Assembly (NCBI RefSeq): GCF_008831285.2
Contig: NC_045141.1
Location: 17,532,106 to 17,596,105, forward strand
DNA: 64,000 bases
Direction: 5' to 3'
Source of the DNA: Nymphaea colorata
Lineage: Eukaryota > Streptophyta > Magnoliopsida > Nymphaeales > Nymphaeaceae
Shown here piece by piece: positions 37,626 to 48,263 of the stretch. The stretch's first letter is position 1. The number at the start of each line of letters is the position of its first letter. The translations under genes and the position numbers were made by a program. The notes below the pieces were generated by a model. It ran no database searches. It was not told the origin of the DNA and worked only from the letters and a program-made list of their open reading frames with translations.

Positions 37626-38090
37626 AAACGTGACTCCCCCACAAGGGCAATACGAACATAACAAATATCAACTTTCTAAAAAATCAAAAAGTCCCCAACG
37701 TGAATGTGATATCCAGTTAGTATCGAATAAGGATATGATACGAGCATGTTCAGCAATACTTAACCAAAAAGCCTAATTTTCCTTCCTTTATGCTGTTTAA
37801 ACAATATGCTGTTTAAACAAGCAAGCACAAGCTGAAGGGCATTGTCCATTAATGCAGCTTTGGAGGGGAGAGTTTAACCGCATGGGCGGTGGAATGAAAT
37901 ACTCATCATGCCTACCAAAAAAATAAATCATAATTAATTATTTTATGATCCCAACATCCCCTGACCCTTCATTTTGAATCCAATCGAAGCTTGAAAATGG
38001 AAAAATGGAAAAGTAGGTAACCCATCTCACTTATTTCAAAATACTAAACTTTACCTGATGCCCTTGTGAGCCCCGTTTCAAAAGAAAGAA
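37626..38090 (+). repeat. Rest of duplicated block II
   Basis: Colinear with 5626-6031, ending at 'gatgcccttgtgagc' and a short A-rich junction. The exon-3 relic that follows block I is missing here. Confidence 0.65.
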
Positions 38091-39569
38091 AAAAACATTC
38101 CATGAACCAGGAAGTTTGCCACGAGAAAGCTAAAGAGTATAAATATGTATTTCTAAAGTCTAGCCATAGGGTTTTGTCATATGACCCTTCCTTTCAACAA
38201 AGACGTCTCTCGACCTTGGTCATTGCTCTACTCAATCATGCATGTCGTTGGTTATTTTCTTGGAATTTTCATATCATTAATCTTTCAACTTTTCGGTTGC
38301 AAATGTTCATTGCTTTTATGTGATATTATCAAACTACATACCTTGCAAGTCAATCAAAAATTGCTATTGTAAGAGTGGCAGCTCGAAAGCGAGCCATCAG
38401 TGGTAAAAACGTTTCACAACAAAACGATGACGCTTGGGAATACTCCAAATCGAAAATTTGGTTCATTATTCTTATGCATATTGAACATATAAGACATACC
38501 TATTATAGGTCTTAGATTTTTTCTTGTAGGTTATTAAACAAAAGAAAATTCTTGATTGGTATCAACCAGAGCTTGGAGCCGGGTAAGTACTGTGTAATGT
38601 TTCCATGAAGGATTGTAGGGCCTAGCAACTATACGATTCGATGCTGTTTGGGAATGGTAATAGTATGTTAATGTTTTATATCTGCTTCAAAAAGTGAGAT
38701 AGATTCATGAAACACTTTTTAAAATGTCCTATGAATTGACCAATTTTTAGATTAGATGCATGGAACAATAATATAACGTTCCTATTCTCAAACAGGTGTT
38801 GGGGGCCACCCCTCACTTGAAGTGGGATAGCGATTTCAGTTTAGAAACCGAACCATGACTATAAATTGATCTTCATCGCTATTGGTTTAAGTGAACACTT
38901 TATCATTTGCTTTGCTAATGTCTCCTGATTTGTTGCCCCATAAAAAAAGTTCTCTCTGCTTTTGAATACAACTTGCTCGAGTTCTGTCGACTAATGTTCC
39001 CCAAATAATGTCAGTAATCATTCTTCCCAATAGAATGAGTCCCGGTGTCGCTTTCTCTTCCTGCTTATAAGCGATTGCATTGGTTTTGCCTATTGGATAA
39101 CTTGTAATCTTCCCATTCAACAGCCTACCTAGTCCGCACCTTTGTTTCTTTCTTTTGGTCTCATTCAAAAAGTTCTTGAAATTTGGACACAGTTTCTAAT
39201 GCGAGTGTGGTTGATTTTACCTCCACAGAAAAACAAATGGTATCGAAGGAAGTGTAGCGTCCAGAGTCCAGACATACATGGGAGGACACGCATCCACTCC
39301 TGGATTCTGAGTAATCGAGTACTCTTTGCTCCTGTCAAACGCTGGTTCATCACATGGCTGTGCTCCCATTAGGGTTCATAAAATGTTAGTCTTGTTCATA
39401 AATTTGTAGAGAAAACACCAACTGTCATGGCTGTTGAAATTGGTGTCGTCTCAGAAAAGCTTTTCTCCTGCCCAAATAATCAGAAACTTTCTTCTCTTCT
39501 TTACAGTAGTCACCAAGGGGAAAACTATTGATCTTTTGAGACATGTCGGATCTGCCAAACATGGACGGA
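38091..39569. other. Intergenic DNA, nothing recognised
   Basis: A minus-strand 93-codon frame at 38887-39168 has a normal-looking composition but no family I recognise. There is no supporting splice structure. Confidence 0.4.
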
Positions 39570-39890
39570 CACTTTAGTTAGAAAGGCATGGTATTGTGTG
39601 AGCAGATCATGTGGTTTGCAAAATTATCATGCGCAGACACCCGATACTACTTTTCTTCTTAACTTGTTCAGATCGCAGCTGCTTTATATATAGATCACTT
39701 TAATTAGAAAGGCACGGGGATGTACTATTGCGTCAACACTCAACAGATCATGTGGCTTGCAAAGTTATCGTACGCACACACCGATAGTGCTTTTCCTAAT
39801 TTGTTCAGATCAAAGCCGCTTTATATTTAGTTCACTTTAGTTAGAAAGCCATGGAGAAGTATTATTGCATGAGTATATAATGTCGTTTTG
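39570..39890. repeat. Tandem repeat, ~126-137-bp period, 2.4 copies
   Basis: 'cactttagttagaaagg'-like strings start at 39570, 39696 and 39833. Between them 'cagatcatgtgg.ttgcaaa' and 'ttgttcagatc' recur in order. The array ends just before the LINE. Confidence 0.85.
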
Positions 39891-40423
39891 CCAGATACAG
39901 ATCTCTCTCTCTCTCTCTCTCTCGGTCCCCTCCAGCCCCCTCTCCCACTCGCCCACTGGCCTGCTCGGCTGTTCCCCACCCAGCTGCTTGCCCGTCGCTC
40001 CCACCCGCCCGTCTTTCTCACCTGCTCTCCCGCCTGCTCGCCCGTTCTCTCCCAACCGCCCGGCTCCTCACCTCCCGCCTGACCGCCTACTCACCTCCGT
40101 CTGCTCACCTCTCGTCTCCTCTCCTCCCGTCTGCCCACCTCCCCCCTGCCTGTTCGCTCACCTCCCGCTGCCCACCTCCCTCCCTCCCTCCCGCCTGGAG
40201 TCTCCTCACCTCTTTGGAGCTGCACGCCAACTGTTCGTTGAATTGTCCCTTACAGCAGTTTGTTCTTGTCTCGTCCTCTATCGGGGCCTTGCTCTCACGT
40301 TGCGGGGCCGTGCTCAGCTTAGGCTTTGAGCAGGCCCAGACGCAGCTGCCTGGGTGGACACACACGTGTGATTGGCTTCGTTGTTTTGGACCGGCCACTT
40401 TGTTCTTGCGCAGGGGTGGTGTC

Positions 40424-42036
40424 ATGGCCACTCTCCCTCCTCCTCCGCCTTTGCGTCCGCCGCAGGAGGCTTGGGTTGGTGGTACCAGTCTCTGTGGTAT
40501 CAAGCCAAGTAATTCTCTCCCCCTTAATCGCTTGCTTTGTCGTGCTGCGGTCAGTTTTCTTTGCTCGCCTGAGGGGGCCCATCAGGCTTTGGCATTGTCT
40601 TCCAGTTGGCAGTCTACTATCTTCAGTTGTGTCTTCACCGGCTCGCTTCAGCTGCAAGATGCTCGCGGACTCCTCCAGACATTCCTCCCTCCTAAGCGTT
40701 GGTAGGCCGACCCCCTCGCCTTGGTGTGTTCCCTCTTCCTGTCGCGCTTCCAGGCTTCGTTACCTTCTTCGGTCTGTCGCTTCTATCCGCGTCAGATGGG
40801 GCCAGTGGTGGTGTCAGAGGTGTGCTACCTTGAATGGTCGTTGGGCCGTTACGTGTTCTCGTTGTTGCTTTCCTGCTTGTCAGAATGATCCGCGCCTTTT
40901 TGGTCGGCGGCATGGCTTTACAGCGGTTGCTTCCTCCTTTTTGGTCCAGGTTCTTGTGCCGGCTGCTCCTCTGTCTCCTTCTTCAGATGCTAGCTCTATT
41001 TTTTTTTTGCTCTATCAGACTTCCTTGGCTTGGGCCTGCTTTTCCTGGCACACGGGGTCCGCCTTTCTCGGTAGAGGTCCCGCAGGTCTTCATCCCTAGA
41101 GGTCTATCACACCACGGTTTTTCGCTTGCCGCACTCCCGCTGTCACTGCTCCCGCCCTTGCTTCCTTCACCACTGGAGCCTGCCTCACCTTCTCCACAGA
41201 GTCCTGCCTGCTCTCTGCCGTGCTCTCCTGAGGTACCTTGCTCGCCCCTTCCTTTACCTTCTTTACGTGCTGGAGGCTCGCGCGTGTCCACCTCGGGTTG
41301 CCCCGGCACGGCGCTGCTCGCTGCTCAGGCTGATCTTGGCCTTGTTCGGTCCTTTGCACCGTCACAGCCGGCTGCTCGCCCGTTTGCAGGGGGTCGGTCC
41401 CCTGAGTTGTTGCTCGCTCTTTTTTTACTGCGACCCCTATGGCCTTGACCTTTAGTGTTTCATCACCCTCAGCCAGCCCCCACTCTGTTGCTTGTTCCTT
41501 GCTCGTTATCCTGGTTACCGGCCCCCTCTACCCTTTCTACATCCCAGGACCCCCACATTCGCTCACCTGCTCAACCTTCCTTCTATTTCCTTTTGTTGTA
41601 GTTTTACCACCGCTTTACCTTCCCTGCACGTACTGCTCTCTGGTCTCAGTCGCGGCTTTCCTCGCAACCCTGCCTGCATACCCCTCCCCCCCCCCCCCCC
41701 CATCCTCGCCTCTCTCTCCTACTCAGTTGCCTGGTCCCGCCACCGGACCTGCTGTTAGTCCCCATTGCCCGATGGGTTGCCACCTGTCCCTCCCTTGTTA
41801 GATGTTGAGCTAGGCATCTCCCTTTCGGATGCGCTTGCCGCTCTTAAAGTCTCTCTCCTGCTTGAACAACTTGAGATCCTACGTTCTTCTTTTGTTGCCG
41901 TTGTTGCGCCGGTCTCCCACTCCAACCTCGCTAGGTTGCGGAGGGAATTGCGCAGGATTGGGGCTTCTGCAGCCTCCATCCTCCCCCCCGGTGCGTCTAG
42001 GACAACCAGGCGTACGTCGCTTCGCGTGGTTCCCCA
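40424..42036 (+). pseudogene. LINE ORF1 region (degraded)
   Basis: Lies in the ORF1 position. The first candidate start is ATG 40424, opening with a Pro-rich stretch. Coding is spread over different frames, indicating frameshifts. In the frame around 40810-40890 a Cys-rich piece (CQRC then CSRC) resembles a decayed zinc knuckle. No complete nucleic-acid-binding domain can be traced. Minus-strand frames across it are shadows of the biased composition. Confidence 0.5.
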
Positions 42037-45000
42037 ATGAGGGTTGCGTGCTGGAATGTGCGGGGCCTGAATGCCCATTATCAGCGTAGATATCTCTCAT
42101 CCTGGGTCTGTCAGCATGAACCTTCTGTGCTTATCGTGGTTGAGACTAAGCTGTCGTTGATCTCTAATGTTTGTGTTCGTATGTTGTTGCATCAATCGTC
42201 CTTTGGTTTCCTACCTGCTAATGGGGTCGCTGGCGGCATCCTGCTGGCTTGGTCTGCGCCTCTTACAGGAGTGGTTGTGCATGTTGGTAAGTACTCTATC
42301 TCAACCTCTCTCAATGGTCTCTGGCCCAATGGCCCAGTCTTAGTTACTGCGGCCTATGGCCCTTGCGTTGGGGCTTTGCGGGACCAGCTGTGGGCTGAGC
42401 TACATCAAGCTCGTCAGCTTGCTCCTTTGCCTTGGCTTTTGGCGGGAGATTTCAATTGTTTGCTTAGCCCTGCTGATTCTTCCTCTCCTATCACTTACGA
42501 TTCGTTCATGTCTGCTTTTCGCTCGTTCGTTGAAGTGTTCGGTCTTTTTGACGTGCCTCTGAATAACGGTGAGTTTACTTGGTCCAACAATAGGAACCCT
42601 CCCACTTTCCGTAGGTTGGACCGTGTCTTCCTCTCGCCCGAGCTGTTCTCTGTGTTTCCTTTGTCCTCCTTGGTTTTAGGACCGAGGCACTTGTCTGATC
42701 ATGCTCCGCTACTCCTTTCTCTTCTTCGGGGTGGGGCTGGTACTGGGCGCATCAGGTTCCGTTTTGAGCTTTGGTGGCTCTGTGATGAGTCCTTTGTGGC
42801 TGTCGTCCCCAAATGGTGGGCTCGCATCATGAATGGTAGGTGAGCTGCTTTTAGGCTCTCACGGAAATTACACTCCATCAGGAAGGAGGTTTTTGCGTGG
42901 AAACGCATTTTTTGGAATGTCAAATTTTCTGAAGTGGCCATTTGGGATGAGGAGATCCTGTCCATTCAGTCTTCTAACAATATTTCTGCGGATCAGTCTT
43001 CTCGTCTCCTTTGTCTCCAGTGTCTTGCTCAGGAGTGGCGGATTAGAGAGTCCATCCACTGGCAACAACGGTCTAGGTTGGGTTGGCTTTCGGCTGGAGA
43101 CCAGAATTCTAGATTCTTCTACTTGACCGACTCTCAAAGGCGCTGCCAGACGTTGCTCCAGTCCATGGTTATTGGGCACAGGGTTTTCCTTGGTGATGAC
43201 ATTCTCTCGGCTTTGACTGCTCATTTTCGAGAGTTTTACTTTAAGTCTCTTCGCTCCCGTGCTCCGTTGTCGGACTTTCACCTCTCATTCCTCTCAGTCT
43301 CGTGTGCGATCTCTCTTGAGCAGCGCTTTCTGCACCAAGAGATCAAAAGCGCTGTCTGAGCCCTTGGTGGTGGTAAGGCGCCTGGCATTGATGGTTTTCC
43401 TATTGAATTTTTTCGCACCTTTTGGGAGGCTTGTAACACCGATGTGTTTGCGTTTTGTGATGAGTTTGCCTCCAACTCCGTCTTTCTTAAAGAGTTTAAT
43501 TGAGCCACCTGCGTCTTGGTGCCTAAGCGTCCTAACCCTACGAACGTCACCCACGTTCGCCCGATCTCCATCTTAGGCACACCTTATAAGATTATTGCCA
43601 AGTTCCTTTCCTTACGGCTTGCGCCTGTTTTGCCTTCCATCATTAATCTCTTCCAGGTTGCCTTCATCAAAAGTCGGCGTTTGCATGACGCGGTTGTCCT
43701 CGCCAATGAGGTGGTTCACTCCCTATACTGTCTGCGTCTTCCTTCTTTCATCCTTAAGTTAGACATCTCTAAGGTTTTTGATTCAGTTAGTTAGGAGTTC
43801 TTTTCTGACCTCCTTACCTGCCTTGCATTTGGTCCGTCGTTTAGACAGTGGATCCTTTCGCTTGTCACTGGAGCCCAGCTTACGGTCTCCTTCAATGGGT
43901 TGTGTGGGGAATTCTTTTCTCTCGGTCGCGGCCTTCGTCAAGGTTGTCCGTTATCGCCTTTGCTTTTCAACTTGGTTGCCGAGTGTTTTTCTGCTTTATT
44001 TCGTCACGTTGGCTTCCTTACACCGCATTCACTTCCCTACTTACAGACCTTCTCCACCCTTCAGTATGCTGACGACTTTTTCCTGTTTGACACTGCTTCT
44101 CGTCAACAGGTTGTGAGAACTTGGCTCATCCTTCGGGTTTTTGAGCTCGTCTCGGGTCTATCTATTAATTGTTCTAAGTGTCATCTTTCCCTCATCCACA
44201 CGGATTCGGCTACAGTACTTCTTGCAGAAGCTTGCTTTGGGTGTAAGGCTGCTGGCCTGCCTATGAAATATTTAGGTCTTCAAATTACGTTGTCACCTCA
44301 TGCACCCTCTTTTTGGGATGGAGTGGAGCAAAAGCTTGTTAATCGTCTTCAGTGTTGGCAAGGAAAACTGCTTTCTCTCCCAGACCTCATTACTCTTGCT
44401 AAACAATGTCTCGCGTCTGTCCCCCTCCATGCTCTAGCGGTCTTTCGACCTCCTGGGGCTGTTCTGAATAGGTTTGACAGAATCATTCGTAATTTCATCT
44501 GGGATGGTGATCGGCCTTCAGATCGCCTTGCGCGCTGGGATATAGTTGTCTTTCCGTGTCTTCTTGGGGGTGCTAGGGTTACCAACCTTAGTCGGGCTTG
44601 TGAGTCTTCTATATGTTCTTGGTGGTGGCGTTTGGTAACTGAGCACTCTCCCATCACCCTTTTCATTTGCTCCAAATTTGATCTGCCTTCTCCTAGTCTT
44701 TGGAGTGGGTTCATCTCCCACATTTCCCCCTCTCACTTTTGTTGTGACATGTTTTCCGCCCTTCCTCTTTTCCTCTGCTTTACTGACCTCCCATCGTTTG
44801 CACCCCCTGTCTGGCTTCTTTCACCTACCTGGAGTTTTACCTTTTCTTTTTGTTACCTGGCTTCCTTTGGTTCTTCTGTGGCGTCGCTTCCACCCCGATC
44901 CCTTTGGTCCCTTGGCCCCTCTCCTCGTGTCATTGCTTTTGTTTGGCTACTTCTTGCTGGCCACATTAATATTTTTGACCACTTACAGCGCGTTGGAATC

Positions 45001-45365
45001 AGTTTAGCTAACCAGTGTCCTCTCTGTCTCACTGCGGCTGAGTCTCGAGTCCACCTTTTACATCTTGTCATTTCTTCTTTAGTGTCTTTGCTTCTGTCTG
45101 GCCTTCCCTTGTTGGTAGCCTTACAGACTCACCTTCTATTCGTCTTCTTTTTCTTTTCTGTCCTTCCTCCAATTTGTTTGTTTTCTGAGGCCGTGTTTGG
45201 ATGTTGTGGCTCATTTCAGCTTGGTGGCGCATTTGGGAGGAGCGCAACAATAGGGTCTTTAGGAGCACCTTCTTTCTGTCGGAGTTTGTGGCTCAGCTTG
45301 TGCAGGAAGATGTTCATTTTGTCATTCAGCTGCGGCGTCGTCTTCTTTCTGCGACTGAGAGATGA
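42037..45365 (+). pseudogene. LINE ORF2: endonuclease and reverse transcriptase, with stops
   Basis: One frame runs from ATG 42037 to about 45065, broken only by TGA 42841, TGA 43357, TGA 43501 and TAG 43792. The AP endonuclease domain (42037-42840) shows CWNVRGLN near its start, then VETK, GDFNC and SDHAPLL. The reverse transcriptase domain shows KAPGIDGF, RPISIL, GLRQGCPLSP (43930-43959) and YADD (44065-44076). A zf-RVT-like NQCPLC lies near 45011, after which a frameshift at about 45065 moves the C-terminal WWRIWEERNNR region to another frame, ending at TGA 45363. Two of the stops (43357, 43792) replace positions where related LINEs usually have Trp. Host-encoded function is not expected. 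Confidence 0.9.
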
Positions 45366-45555
45366 TGTCGGTCCGTCCTTCCACTCTTTTTCTACCCCTT
45401 TTTTTGTTTTTTTGTACGTTGTATTTATACTTCTTTTGCTTTTGTCTTGCGGTTTGTTACTGTAACTATGGTACTTCTTGTCCCCAATTTTTGTATCTAG
45501 GGGACGTCTTGTCCTCCAATTTTGATATACATTCACATTTTATCGGCTCTCTCTC

Positions 45556-47938
45556 CCTCTCTCTCTCTCATACACACACATATTCTGAAGTATGGTAAAA
45601 ATGGTAAAAAGGAACAAATATGAGGAGGGAGGATGTGAAGGGAAAAGGGAGATGGCTATCAGGTTTGGGTGAGCAGAAGATGTATTTTATACTATCACCT
45701 TGAGTTATGTATCTATGCTTTGTCTATTAGCTAGGAAACAACTTCACTTGAAATATAAAGAGATTAGAATAGGAGATCATCATACTTATATCTACCCATC
45801 CAAATATGCATGTCAATATATGTGATTTGAACTGCATATTATCACCCTAAGTTGTTTCGAAAAAATCAAACATGAGAAAATTTTTAATATGTTATTAAGA
45901 AGGATTTGGATTTAAGAAATGACATTTAATCAAATTTGGATTCGGATATACATAAATATATGGTAAAATTCTGGTCGGATTTAGTTTTACATAAATATAT
46001 TATATTCAACGCTCTTACATTTTGAAAATTACATAGATTCAGTCAAAAACTGTATTTGGATTCACATATGAATATAAAATTTGGATTCAGTTTAGATATG
46101 ATATAAAAATAGGATTAGGATTATAAAATCAAATTTTGGATTCAAATTTGGGTATAATTTTTTTTGTTCATATTTGAATTGAATTCAAATTTGAATATGT
46201 AAATATCTGAAAGAGTAGATATGATTAAGGGTATATCATATTTGAATCAAGTCCATTAACATCCCCATATCTAAACCTTCCGAAACCCAAAAAAAAAAAG
46301 AAGAAAAAAGACAAACACACAATATATATAGTTAATGGGTGAGTGATGACTCTTACTATTCAGAGCCACCCACTTATCATGCTCAAATGCATGTAGGTAG
46401 TTGCAAGAAAAAAAAAAGTGAAACCTGATGCTAGATAGCAAAAATACACATCACCTTTCTCTCTTTATTTTTCTTTTAACCGTCCATTTGACGGATCAAA
46501 CTGTCCTAGTTAGATGGCTTGGTGGCTCTAACAATATTCAATCTTCTCATATTCATATGAGTCCCAATTTAAGCTTTCTATTCCAAAGTTCTTAGTACAC
46601 AAACTAAGGCGAGTTGACTTTCAGTTCTATTTTGTGTGACAAGATATAACAAAAAGCATGGCTAGACGACCAGTTTGATGTCAATCACTGTAGTTCGTAG
46701 TATGTCATTGTTCAGCACAGAATAACATCGAATTCAGTTTAATTTTGTCGTGCTTAATCAGAAATCCACAGCCCAGCTTGGTGACACGCGATATAGGATA
46801 TTAATCTCGTGACATATGTCACTCATCTAAACTGGAGACAGTTAATCGAGTAGAAGAAGTTGTTCTAGTGGCAACATCATGAAGGGGAAGGATGTACATG
46901 GGAAATACTTATGAGGGCATTACATTGTTTTATCTCTCTCTTTTCTCTGTTCGCTTTTGATTTCTATTAGCTTTTGATTTCGTTTGAGTTTGAGGGAAAA
47001 CTTGGAATTTTAATTTCATCTCAATTTGAAAAAAAATTATGATTCTGGAATTTTGGTTCTTGAACCAGAAGTTCAAACCATCAAACGCCGCAAAGGTCGC
47101 ATCAAGCCTGATAATAATTAATTAATCGGGCTAAGGTTAGACAGCAAATCACTAACACTATTTGTATTTGTGTCTTTATTGGCGTCAGTAACTAAACATC
47201 TTTTTCTAGTGTCAGTAATTAATTAATTAATCGGGTAAGGTTAGACAGCATATAAAGTCTTTCAATGGAATGACATGGATAAAAAATTTGTTGATCTTTG
47301 GGGAGCCATGGTCTCATCTTTTCAAATGTATTGGAAGATGTTGGCATTTCAAGTAAGTTATATGTCATCACCATCATCATTAAATGCAACAGAATATTGG
47401 TTGGTTGCGCTCAGATGCTAACATTAAAGGAGTTTTGTTCCTAAAAACATGCTATGGTGTAGATGATGCAGAATTTAACATTCTTAAGTAAGGAGAAATT
47501 ATGCGCTCCACCAGCCCCACCCCTCTTGCCATCCATTTCAACAACGAAGAATGGATCAGACGCCTCAAGTCTATTATTGAAGGTAGAAGGAACTGACCTG
47601 AGAAATGAAGTTTTTTATCTGACCACAACTGTCACGGAAGGCTCAAAGAGGATACAATTCCTTTCAATATCAGCTCTTTGGTAAGGGATTGGTGCGATTC
47701 TTTTGATAGATACTTGATCCTCTTATTTGCTCAATTTTGTTTTTTTTTTTTTTGTAGAGGTCGTATCAAGCCTGGTTTTTTTTTATTACTTGTGAGGAGT
47801 TGTTGTGTTAGCAGCTTTGGTTTTTTTTATCCTTACTCACGGTTAGATGTTTGGCATCCCTATCACCCTTGTATATTTTTTTTTATCGTGTACATATGAT
47901 TCCTTCCTATATCTCCGAGCATCCTTCGTTGAAACTAA
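45556..47938. other. Intergenic DNA
   Basis: About 45850-46260 is an ATTTGAATT/GGATTC-rich repeat like that at 23570-23880. A 73-codon frame at 47463-47684 (contains CAPPAPPLLPSI) is unrecognised and unsupported. No other structure is seen. Confidence 0.4.
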
Positions 47939-47940
47939 AC

Positions 47941-48002
47941 GTCCTTTTAAATGGTCAGGCCGACAGGCCACGTCCTTTTAAATGGTCAGGCCGACAGGCC
48001 CG
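47941..48002. repeat. Two-copy tandem repeat, 31-bp period
   Basis: 'gtccttttaaatggtcagg' followed by 'ccgacaggcc' occurs at 47941 and 47972. Confidence 0.92.
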
Positions 48003-48157
48003 ACAATCGGATTGAGGTTTTTTAAAAAGTGGAAAGAAAATAAAGAAAAGTAAAACAACAAAAAAAAAACGTGACAGAAAACCAAAAATATATAATATAT
48101 TGGCATGGAAAGTGGCTACGCTGGCTGGACTCTCTCTTTTTTTTCTCTCTTTTTTGC

Positions 48158-48170
48158 ATATATATATTAT
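48158..48170 (+). promoter_or_regulatory. Possible TATA box of AVT1 copy 3
   Basis: A TATATATATTAT run about 100 bp before the copy 3 start codon, preceded by a CT-rich stretch. Position is the only evidence. Confidence 0.3.
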
Positions 48171-48263
48171 TTATTTATTTTGTATACAGTGCGCGTCAGT
48201 GGTTGAGATTGTAAAAACCATTGACTACAAATTGCTTGGAAGCCTATGCTCACAAGGCAAGGA

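Larger units (their letters stand above)
39903..45555 (+). mobile_element. L1-type LINE retrotransposon, decayed
   Basis: A GC-rich, strongly pyrimidine-biased segment stands out against AT-rich flanks. In order it holds a 5' leader, a degraded ORF1 region, and ORF2 with AP endonuclease and reverse transcriptase, as in plant L1 elements. The sense-strand sequence runs from about 39923 to about 45530. Both ends meet CT runs (about 39903-39922 and about 45534-45568), so the target may have been a CT microsatellite now present on both sides. The 3' end lacks a long poly-A. It is not autonomous now, because of stops and at least one frameshift. Confidence 0.88.

Noticed and set aside
42841-43794. 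Stop codons in LINE ORF2 read as recoded Trp (alternative genetic code)
   Set aside because: One of the four is TAG, the AVT1 genes in the same window end at normal TGA codons and encode Trp with TGG, and a frameshift also breaks ORF2. Simple decay explains it.
40983-45536. Many long minus-strand frames across the LINE
   Set aside because: The pyrimidine bias of the element leaves few stop codons on the other strand. They carry no recognisable domain, whereas the + strand carries ordered endonuclease and RT motifs.
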